A stretch of DNA of 39,135 nt, from assembly GCA_903844735.1 (NCBI GenBank), contig CAIMUX010000050.1:1-39135 (forward strand). Reading direction: 5' to 3'. The notes beneath the pieces are model-generated. The model was not told where the DNA came from, did no database searches, and worked only from the letters and a program-made list of their open reading frames with translations. Within the stretch, counting starts at the first letter, position 1; each line of letters begins with the position of its first letter. Positions 33,169-39,135 of this stretch are shown here, in pieces. The stretch comes from Candidatus Eiseniibacteriota bacterium. Its GTDB lineage: Bacteria > Eisenbacteria > RBG-16-71-46 > CAIMUX01. A program made the translations under genes and the position numbers.

Positions 33169-34320
33169 ATGAGACAGACAGTCCGATCCGATGCGACGAT
33201 CAACGCTCCGTTTCGTCCCTCCACACTCGTAGTCATGCTCGCGCTTTTCGCCGCGGTCGGGATGGCGGGCGTCACGAGCCCGGCGTGGGCCGCGCTGGAA
33301 GGCCGGGCGCAGGTCGAAGGATCGTTTCTCGACCACCCCCAGGGCTATGCGGACGAGAAGGCAGCGGGGACCGTCTCGCCTCTCCTGCGGTTATCTTGGA
33401 CGCCGGACGCACCCGGCGCAGTGTGGCGGCTGTTGTACGAGGGCTCATGGCAGCGTCCGCAGGAACCGTCCGCACTCGACCAGCAGGACCACGCCGTCTC
33501 GATCGAATGGTCCCCTGCATCCGCGGAAAACGGAACGGGGGCTTCCGCCGGCGCCCGCGTTCGCATGCACGCCTACCAGGGTGAGTATCAGCCGTATCGG
33601 TTTTGGGGAACCGACGGATATTTCGCATGGCGGGCCCGCCCTTGTGCCGGCTCACTCTTGCGCAGCACCGCCGAACTGCAGGCCCGCAGGTATCCGGACC
33701 TTCCCGAGGAGAGCAGCGTCATCGCGGCCGGCCGCGCCGACCTTCAACGATTCCTGCGGTCCGGCACGACCCTCGGCCTGCTCGCGGAGGCCGCGTACAA
33801 GATCCACCCCGATCCGGCGGCGAAGCGTGTGTGGAACGAGGAGGGGATCCCGACGGCCGTGCGGTTTCGGACCAGGTTCAACGCGGCGCAGGCGCTTGGC
33901 TCCCGGGCGGGCCTGCGGCTGGCGCTCGAAGCCCGCGCCGTGCCGAATGCGATTCCGTTCGTGTCCGCGGACGGCGTGGTCGACACCCCTCTCCTGGACG
34001 AGTTCGCGGCGAGCGGGGGGTCCGGTGAGACGGTGCTGAAGCTCAGCCTCCCCCGCGAGTTCTGGGTCGAGGTGGGAGGCGGCGCGGCGCGATGGGACTA
34101 CGGGGCGTTGCGGTTCCTGACCGCCGACGCCCTCGCGCCCAGCGGGCGCGTAGACGATGAGAGGTGGGTGTTTCTGTTGGCGGAGCGATCGTTCGCGCGC
34201 GGCAACGCGAATACGCTGCACACAAACCTGCGACTGCAGTGGAATCGCCGCGACTCGAGCGTCGCCGCGTACGCGTACCGGGGGCCTGGGGTGACGGCCG
34301 GCCTCGCTTGGGATTTCTGA
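33169..34320 (+). CDS. exported beta-barrel-like outer-membrane protein
   Basis: 383 residues with a signal peptide (about 1-42, hydrophobic VVMLALFAAVGMAGV, cleavage after PAWA). The mature part alternates hydrophobic and polar residues in strands with Arg/Asp turns (VSPLLRLSWTPDAPGAVWRLLYEGSW, TAVRFRTRFNAAQALGSRAGLRLALEARAV). It ends VTAGLAWDF, with the terminal Phe typical of BAM-assembled barrels. GGGAGG lies before the ATG. It follows the sigma-54-controlled gene on the same strand with no promoter of its own that I can see. No family is recognised. Confidence 0.7.
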   Translation: MRQTVRSDATINAPFRPSTLVVMLALFAAVGMAGVTSPAWAALEGRAQVEGSFLDHPQGYADEKAAGTVSPLLRLSWTPDAPGAVWRLLYEGSWQRPQEPSALDQQDHAVSIEWSPASAENGTGASAGARVRMHAYQGEYQPYRFWGTDGYFAWRARPCAGSLLRSTAELQARRYPDLPEESSVIAAGRADLQRFLRSGTTLGLLAEAAYKIHPDPAAKRVWNEEGIPTAVRFRTRFNAAQALGSRAGLRLALEARAVPNAIPFVSADGVVDTPLLDEFAASGGSGETVLKLSLPREFWVEVGGGAARWDYGALRFLTADALAPSGRVDDERWVFLLAERSFARGNANTLHTNLRLQWNRRDSSVAAYAYRGPGVTAGLAWDF

Positions 34321-34474
34321 CCCCTGGTCTGATACCCTGGTTATGGATCGACTTCGGTCTCCCGCTGGAGTTCGTCCGCGGCTCCGCAGTCCGTACACTC
34401 CCCGTGGTGATTGCCCCGGGTCATGCCCAGGATTCCATCTCCGACCTCAGTCGCCTGCCCCCACGCCTACCAGA

Positions 34475-36619
34475 TTACCAGATCCTCACGCGCAAGCTCT
34501 CCGGCCGGCACATCGGCTCGCCGGGCTTGATCCCAAACGCCGCCAGGAACTCCGGGATGTTCGCCATGGGCCCGTTCACCCGCAGCGCCCGCGGGGCGTG
34601 CACGTCGGTCATCACTTGCTGCGCCAGCGCTTCAGGTCGCTGGTCTCCCAGCCACGCCAGCGCATAGCCGAGGAAGAACCGCTGGTCGGGGGTGAGGCCG
34701 TTGAGCTTCTCGCCCTTCTTCCATTGGTCGGTCTTCTGAAACGCCTCGTAGGCGATCACGATCCCACCGAGATCGGCGATGTTCTCCCCCAGCGTGGCGA
34801 ATCCCCGGACATGCAGGTCGCCCACCTTGTAATGATCGAACTGCTCCACGAGAAGGCGCGAGCGCTCGGCGAACTGCACCGAGTCCGCGACCGTCCACCA
34901 CGGCTTCATGTTCCCGTCGGCGTCGTACTGACGCCCTTCATCGTCGAAACCGTGCGTGATTTCGTGGCCGATGGTCGAGGCCCCGGCATAGGAGTAGAGA
35001 ATCGCGTCGTCGATGATCGAGTCAGGTACTCCTGGGATCAGGAAGGCAGCCGCCGGCAACACGATTTCGACGAGGGAGCCGTCGTAGTAGGCGTTGTACG
35101 TTTGCGGCGTCATGTCCCACTCGGTCCGGTCGACAGGTCGGCCGAGTTTCCCCACGCGATAGCGGAACCACCACTGGTTGGCCCGGATCACGTTTTGCAC
35201 AAAGGAGTCGCGATCGATCTCGAGCTGGGTGTAGTCCCGCCACGTGTCCGGATAACCGACTTTTCGGCTCACCCTGGCGAGCTTGGCCAGCGCCTTTTCC
35301 CGGGTCGAAACACTCATCCAGTCGAGCCGCCCGATCCGGTCCCGGTAGGCGGAAAAGATGTCGTCCACGAGCCTTTCATAGCGCGCCTTGGTCGCCGCGG
35401 AGCAATACTTCCTCGCCCAGGCTTGGCCCATCAGCTCGCCGATCTCGCCTTCCTCGGCATCGAGCACTCGCTTCCAGCGCGGGCGTTGGACCTCCGTCCC
35501 GCCCATGATGGTGCCGTAGAAGCGGAAGTCCTCCAGCTCGAACGGGCGGCTCAGCGACTCCGCAAAGTTGGAGACCAGGGCCCACCGCAGGTAGGCCTTC
35601 CAGGTCTCCAGCGGGACCGCGGCGACGACGGAATCGGCCGCGGCGAAGAACTCCGGCTGGCCCACCACCACCGAATCGACCGGCGGAACCCCGAGGGCCT
35701 GGAACTGCTTCCTCCAATCGATGGACGGAGTGAGCCGGTTGAGCTGATCCATCGACATCTTGTTATAGTTGGCCTGTGGATCGCGACGTTCCTCCAGCGT
35801 GCGGGAGGCGCGGGCCAGCTCCGTCTCCAGCGCCACGACCATCCCGGCCTCCTTGTCCGCCGTGTTCCCTTCGTCTCCCAGCAAGCGAAACATGGCGGCA
35901 ATGTGGCGCGGGTACTCATCACGGACCCGTCGTGTCGACGGATCATCGCCGAAGTAATAGTCGCGGTCGGGCAGGCGGATCCCGCCCTGCGAGAGAAAGA
36001 CGACGTGCTGGGCGCTGTTCTTGTCATCCTGGCCGACATACATGCGGTACAGGGGACCCACGCCGTAGGTGCGCAAGAGGGCGATCGCACCCAGCAGGTC
36101 CTCCCGCGAACGGATGGCGGCGATGCGGTCGAGGTCGGGGCGCAGCGGTTCGATCCCCTGCTCCTGGATGCGGGCGGAATCCATCGCAGCGGCCCAGAAA
36201 TCGCCGACCTTCTGGTCAACGCTACCGCCCGACGAGAGTACGGCATCCTGCGGGGGGACACCCCCCAAATGGGGCGCGGCGGCCGGGGCGCTCGCCGCAG
36301 CGGCCGCCTCGCAGATCCCGCGGAGCTGCAGATAGATCTCATCATCCACCAGCCTGCCGATGCCCCAGCTCCGCTCGCTCGGCGGGATCGGATTGGCCTT
36401 GAGCCAGGTGCCGTTGGCATAGAGGAAGAAGTCATCTCCCGGCTTCACCGTCGGATCCAGGTTGCGCACAAGCGGATCCTGATCCGGGGTCAGGCGCGAC
36501 AGAGGCGCGGCAAAGACAGAGGCAACAAGGGCCGCCGCAGCGAGAAGAGCCAGAACGGCCGGGATCGTGAAGGGGGGCAGAAAAGGACCGGGGCAGGCCG
36601 AAACGGAGAATCGTGACAT
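34475..36619 (-). CDS. secreted M13-family (neprilysin-like) zinc metallopeptidase
   Basis: 714 residues from MSRFSVSACPG, with a signal peptide (hydrophobic IPAVLALLAAAALVASVFA). The N-terminal family motif DPTVKPGDDFFLYANGTWLKANPIPPSERSWG is followed by the long helical domain. The catalytic domain has the zinc site GHEITHGFDDEGRQYD near residue 550, the third ligand in FATLGENIADLGG near 610, the substrate-binding NAYYDG and the C-terminal INGP-like RVNGPMANIPEFLAAFG. All catalytic residues are present, so it should be an active oligopeptidase in the periplasm or outside. It converges on the barrel gene. The 36620-36803 gap is a divergent promoter region. Confidence 0.95.
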   Translation of the reverse strand: MSRFSVSACPGPFLPPFTIPAVLALLAAAALVASVFAAPLSRLTPDQDPLVRNLDPTVKPGDDFFLYANGTWLKANPIPPSERSWGIGRLVDDEIYLQLRGICEAAAAASAPAAAPHLGGVPPQDAVLSSGGSVDQKVGDFWAAAMDSARIQEQGIEPLRPDLDRIAAIRSREDLLGAIALLRTYGVGPLYRMYVGQDDKNSAQHVVFLSQGGIRLPDRDYYFGDDPSTRRVRDEYPRHIAAMFRLLGDEGNTADKEAGMVVALETELARASRTLEERRDPQANYNKMSMDQLNRLTPSIDWRKQFQALGVPPVDSVVVGQPEFFAAADSVVAAVPLETWKAYLRWALVSNFAESLSRPFELEDFRFYGTIMGGTEVQRPRWKRVLDAEEGEIGELMGQAWARKYCSAATKARYERLVDDIFSAYRDRIGRLDWMSVSTREKALAKLARVSRKVGYPDTWRDYTQLEIDRDSFVQNVIRANQWWFRYRVGKLGRPVDRTEWDMTPQTYNAYYDGSLVEIVLPAAAFLIPGVPDSIIDDAILYSYAGASTIGHEITHGFDDEGRQYDADGNMKPWWTVADSVQFAERSRLLVEQFDHYKVGDLHVRGFATLGENIADLGGIVIAYEAFQKTDQWKKGEKLNGLTPDQRFFLGYALAWLGDQRPEALAQQVMTDVHAPRALRVNGPMANIPEFLAAFGIKPGEPMCRPESLRVRIW

Positions 36620-36669
36620 GTGCTTCCTCGCGAACGATGATGCGCGGACCAAGGGCACGAGAGCTGCCC

Positions 36670-36692
36670 TGCTACCGGGGCCGATGGTAGCA
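36670..36692. promoter_or_regulatory. inverted repeat in divergent intergenic region
   Basis: TGCTACC (36670-36676) and GGTAGCA (36686-36692) are perfect 7-bp arms around a 9-base GC-rich centre, in the middle of the region between the divergent M13 peptidase and GT8-like genes. The form suits an operator or a small hairpin. No clear -35/-10 pair could be assigned. Confidence 0.35.
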
Positions 36693-36803
36693 TACGCTGG
36701 CAAGGTCGACGCGCTCGCCGGGCGGCCCGCTCCCCGCCGCCGAAACGGGGCGATTCGCGGAGGGGGCGCAAGCCACGGTGTCGAGTCGGGGCAGGAGATG
36801 ACC

Positions 36804-37808
36804 ATGACCGAAACGCTCGGGATTCTCTCGGCTCTATTGCTGGTTCCGCTGGCCGTCTCCATAGGCGATCTGCAGCCGGGTCAGGCCGCCGGACGGAATA
36901 TCATTACCTTCGCCACCAACCCCGAAGACGCGGACGGTCTGCACAACGTCGTCGTTCTCGTGGAGAGCCTCCGCGCCTTCGGCGGTCGGTTCCGCGATGC
37001 CCCGGTGTGGGTCTTCGCGTCGAAGCAGCTACTGGAAAGCGAGAAAATGATGGTGGCCAGGCTCGGGACCCTTCACGCGGAGCTTCGAAGCAGCCGGACA
37101 CCCCCGGAGGCACTCCCCTACTTTCTCGCCAGCAAGGTATTTGCCGCCGCGCAGGCGGAACAGGATGCGGCACAGACGAGCACGTTCCTAGTCTGGATGG
37201 ACACCGACACAGTGGTTCTCCAGGAGCCCGAGGAGTTCATCCTGGCGGACAGTATCAGCTTCGGCTACCGGCCGGTGATGCACCAGCGGATCGGTTCCTT
37301 ATACGCGGAGCCCTTGGACGAATTCTGGAGCCGCGTCTATGCCAAGCTCTCCGTCCCGCCGAACGCGGTCTTCCCTGTCACCACGCCGGCGGACAACAAG
37401 GTCCTGCGCGCCTACTTCAACGCCGGGCTCCTCGTGGTGCGGCCCGAGTGCGGGGTCTTTCACAGGTGGGCCAGGGATTTCACAAGCCTTTATGAGGATC
37501 CCTATTTTCAGGAGGCGTGCCGGAAGGACGAGTTCAAACGGATCTTCCTGCACCAGGTGGCGCTGGTCGGGGCCGTCTTCGGTCAGCTTTCCCCGGCGCA
37601 GATGGTCCTGCTCTCCGACCTGGTCAACGTGCCGCTGTTCTTCAAGGAGCAGTTCGGGGCACAGCGAGAGTTCGATTCGGTCGAGGGCGTGGTTACGCTG
37701 CGCCATGAGTCGTATCTGAGGAACCCGGATGCGCGTTGGCGGGAAAAGCTGAAGGGACCGGCGGATCGGGTCGCGTGGCTTAAGGAGCACTTCCCGGCGG
37801 AGAGATAA
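36804..37808 (+). CDS. GT8-like protein with DxD motif, probably exported or membrane-anchored
   Basis: 334 residues. An N-terminal hydrophobic segment (LGILSALLLVPLAVSI) resembles a signal peptide or anchor. NIITFATNPEDADGLHNVVVLVESLRAFGG starts a GT-A-like fold; VWMDTDTVVLQEPEEF (about residue 131) holds the Asp-Thr-Asp motif that binds the nucleotide-sugar metal ion; YFNAGLLVVRP matches the FNAGxxxxxP motif of GT8-type glycosyltransferases. The chosen ATG has GGAG six bases upstream; an ATG two codons earlier directly abuts that site. Donor and acceptor are unknown. Its last 29 bases overlap a truncated gene on the other strand. Confidence 0.7.
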   Translation: MTETLGILSALLLVPLAVSIGDLQPGQAAGRNIITFATNPEDADGLHNVVVLVESLRAFGGRFRDAPVWVFASKQLLESEKMMVARLGTLHAELRSSRTPPEALPYFLASKVFAAAQAEQDAAQTSTFLVWMDTDTVVLQEPEEFILADSISFGYRPVMHQRIGSLYAEPLDEFWSRVYAKLSVPPNAVFPVTTPADNKVLRAYFNAGLLVVRPECGVFHRWARDFTSLYEDPYFQEACRKDEFKRIFLHQVALVGAVFGQLSPAQMVLLSDLVNVPLFFKEQFGAQREFDSVEGVVTLRHESYLRNPDARWREKLKGPADRVAWLKEHFPAER

Positions 37809-37881
37809 AAAGGTAGCGGACGCCGTGGGCCTGCAGCCGGTCGCGGATCTCTTCTGCCTGCCGGTACTCAAACGCGCCCAT
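37780..37881 (-). pseudogene. 3'-truncated nucleotidyltransferase-like gene
   Basis: An ATG overlapping the end of the 83-residue gene by 14 bases opens a frame reading MGAFEYRQAEEIRDRLQAHG, then VRYLFI, and then leaves family pattern (SPPGSAP) to a TAA. The first 26 residues look like the start of small nucleotidyltransferases of the HGVRYLfIGG type that sit in toxin-antitoxin and abortive-infection cassettes. The catalytic GS...D.D part is absent. The break falls at the end of the GT8-like gene (37808), so a deletion or insertion joined unrelated DNA here. Confidence 0.5.
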
Positions 37882-38119
37882 AGCCCAGCCAGTCCGGAAG
37901 ATTGTCTTCACACCAGCGCCGATAGTCTGCGGTGCTATCAAAGGCTCGGAAGGGCTCGTCGTCCAGCACGGGCTTGTAGGTCTTGATGAAGGCATACCGG
38001 AACCGGGTCCGCAGGGTGCGACTGGCCGCGGCCTCGAACTCGGCCAGCCATTCCGGCGGGATGGACGCCGTTACTTCCGTACCGGCGTCGGGCGTCGGCT
38101 TGTCCGTCCCCGTGTCCAT
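37868..38119 (-). CDS. hypothetical 83-residue protein
   Basis: Reads as a compact acidic/aromatic protein: PPEWLAEFEAAASRTLRTRF, then RYAFIKTYKPVLDDEP, then FRAFDSTADYRRWCEDNLP and WLGYGRV. Strong conservation-like composition and tight packing argue for a real gene. I recall similar small proteins encoded beside nucleotidyltransferases in other bacteria, but no function is known to me. It starts nine bases after the stop of a 44-residue ORF and overlaps the truncated nucleotidyltransferase gene by 14 bases. No clear ribosome binding site, consistent with coupling. Confidence 0.65.
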   Translation of the reverse strand: MDTGTDKPTPDAGTEVTASIPPEWLAEFEAAASRTLRTRFRYAFIKTYKPVLDDEPFRAFDSTADYRRWCEDNLPDWLGYGRV

Positions 38120-38128
38120 GCCGGGAGT

Positions 38129-38263
38129 CTAGGTCTGCTGCGCGATGCGGTCCAGCGCCGTCTCGCGATCGGCCCTGCGGCCGACATGCAACCCCGGGAG
38201 TCGCGCCGACGGATGAGGCCCCGCGCGGGCTCTCCCCGATGACCCCGCCGGTTCACCCGTCAT
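38129..38263 (-). CDS. hypothetical 44-residue ORF in small-gene chain
   Basis: The ATG overlaps the stop of the 86-residue gene (ATGA) and the TAG lies nine bases before the next ATG. The second half, ARLPGLHVGRRADRETALDRIAQQT, looks like a protein C-terminus with an amphipathic helix, while the first half is Gly/Pro/Ser-rich and less convincing. It may be the shortened remnant of a longer partner gene. Its exact fit between its neighbours is the main support. Confidence 0.35.
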   Translation of the reverse strand: MTGEPAGSSGRARAGPHPSARLPGLHVGRRADRETALDRIAQQT

Positions 38264-38520
38264 CGGCCCGGCCCGCGGCCGGCGCTGCCCCGCTGCGCAC
38301 CACGGCTAACCGGGATCCCCGGCGCCTGCGACTTCACGGCCGACCGGGCCAGCCGCACGCGCTCCCTCCACGCCTTGATCTCGAGGTCATCCTTTGCCGT
38401 GGCATTGATGAAGTCGACATAGGTATCGAATTCGAAGCGGCGGGCTTCGAACTCCCGGAGGAGGTCGTGCTGGATCCGATCCTTCATTTCCACGCAATCA
38501 AAGGTCTTCCCGACCGGCAT
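38260..38520 (-). CDS. hypothetical 86-residue protein with FDCVEMK motif
   Basis: GGAGG lies seven bases before the ATG. The N-terminal KTFDCVEMKDRIQHDLLREFEARRF is of a type I recognise from small antitoxin-like proteins (FDCVEMKxxI), followed by FDTYVDFINATAKDDLEIKAWRERVRLARS. The last 25 residues are Gly/Arg-rich and may be read-through from a shorter original end. First gene of a minus-strand chain of four coupled small ORFs. An antitoxin role is only inferred. Confidence 0.6.
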   Translation of the reverse strand: MPVGKTFDCVEMKDRIQHDLLREFEARRFEFDTYVDFINATAKDDLEIKAWRERVRLARSAVKSQAPGIPVSRGAQRGSAGRGPGR

Positions 38521-39000
38521 AGGCCACCTCCAAGGGGCTCAGGATGGTCATGGTTCGCGAAACGCGATCGCGCCGCACCTTCCTCCGGCCAGGAACCATC
38601 TTCCGTCAGGAAACCCTTCCGATCAAGGCCCCGCGTCGGCCTCACCCCGCGAGGACCGGTAACCCGTTCCTCGCTCGGCGGCTACGCATGGTGAGACTGT
38701 TTGACCTTCCTCCACCGGCGACACTCGGATCCGGTGTCGGCGGACCCGCTGCTATCGCCTGCAGGGAGCACAGCCCGGGGGTCCAGACTCATCGGAGTCG
38801 GCCGCCCGCCGCCGATGCAGCCACCCGGGCGCCTCGCGGTCGCAACCCAGCCGGACGGGGCGAGATTCCCGCCGGCCTTGCGGTCTTCCCTGGTCTTCAG
38901 AGGCTACCCTCGACTCCCCGTCCCGACCGGGAGACTCTGATCACGCTGTGGGCGCGTGATTGCCTTTTCCGCTTGACCCGTGGCCATCATGTAGGATAGA
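38521..39000. other. intergenic region without recognisable gene
   Basis: 480 bases upstream of the small-gene chain. Both strands have open frames (one runs 151 codons on the plus strand from 38544), but all have Arg/Pro-rich random composition without family pattern or ribosome binding site. No tRNA, terminator or strong promoter was seen. It ends at the tandem array. Confidence 0.5.
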
Positions 39001-39135
39001 ATCTGCGTAATCTGCGTAATCTGCGTAATCTGCGTAATCTGCGTAATCTGCGTAATCTGCGTAATCTGCGTAATCTGCGTAATCTGCGTAATCTGCGTAA
39101 TCTGCGTAATCTGCGTAATCTGCGTAATCTGCGTA
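39001..39135. repeat. perfect 9-bp tandem array, at least 15 copies
   Basis: ATCTGCGTA is repeated 15 times without a single change from 39001 to the last base of the window, so the true length is unknown. On the plus strand one frame has a TAA stop in each unit, and the other frames read ICV or LRN. The AT-rich unit contrasts with the GC-rich surroundings. There are no spacers, so it is not a CRISPR array. Confidence 0.97.

Noticed and set aside
34343-36616. 757-codon open frame on the plus strand
   Set aside because: Antisense shadow of the M13 peptidase, whose catalytic motifs are all on the minus strand.
38544-38999. 151-codon plus-strand ORF before the tandem array
   Set aside because: Arg/Pro-rich random composition, no ribosome binding site, no recognisable pattern.
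39001-39135. CRISPR array or plasmid iterons
   Set aside because: Units are 9 bp, contiguous and without spacers; no cas or rep gene nearby.

Overview
GC-rich (roughly 65 %) bacterial chromosomal DNA, read as a piece of an uncultured bacterium's genome. The gene orders (prs-rplY-pth-rpsF-ssb-rpsR-rplI; SRP RNA-dnaX-ybaB-recR-mglB-mglA; alaS-recX-recA-thpR-cinA-pgpA), the Ras-like MglA/MglB pair, the NtrC-type two-component system with a sigma-54 promoter, and exported proteins with Cys-rich, LVIVD and Ca-binding DxDGDG modules fit an Eisenbacteria/FCB-type or deltaproteobacterium-like Gram-negative. The phylum is an inference; there is no 16S here.

Layout. (1) 1-20111, all minus strand: housekeeping genes. 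Reading in transcription order these are three tRNAs (Ser-CGA, Ser-GGA, Ala-CGC), SRP RNA, dnaX, ybaB, recR, an MglB/MglA-like pair, pgpA, cinA, thpR, recA, recX, alaS, a UbiA-family prenyltransferase, ispE, spoVG, tRNA-Gln, prs, L25, pth, S6, SSB, S18 and L9 (cut by the window edge). (2) 20334-25908, plus strand: a TPR-like ORF of doubtful integrity, then a complete branched-chain amino-acid ABC transporter operon (binding protein, two permeases, two ATPases) behind a good sigma-70 promoter, with genes touching or overlapping by 4-8 bases. (3) 25909-28779: an accessory stretch where two intact genes (SDR oxidoreductase and DinB-like protein) sit among fragments of other genes: an LVIVD-repeat piece, the tail of a Cys-rich secreted protein on the other strand, and a zinc-ribbon-like tail. 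(4) 28780-34320, plus: a membrane histidine kinase and an NtrC-class response regulator (4-base overlap), then a well-formed sigma-54 promoter in front of a small exported Gly/Asn-rich, Ca-loop, Cys-repeat protein and a beta-barrel-like outer-membrane protein. This is the most interesting self-contained module. (5) 34475-37808: a secreted M13 metallopeptidase (minus) divergent from a GT8-like protein with a DxD motif (plus). (6) 37780-38520, minus: a chain of tightly coupled very small ORFs ending in a nucleotidyltransferase-like gene cut after about 26 residues, overlapping the end of the GT gene; probably the remains of a toxin-antitoxin-like cassette. (7) 38521-39135: apparently empty DNA ending in a perfect 15-copy 9-bp tandem array that runs off the window.

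A recurring theme is in-frame tandem duplication (9-36 bp units) in or beside genes: the S6 tail, the dnaX linker, the histidine-kinase tail, the regulator linker, the alaS start, the spoVG-ispE spacer, the mglB-recR spacer and the terminal 9-bp array. This suggests frequent slippage in this genome.
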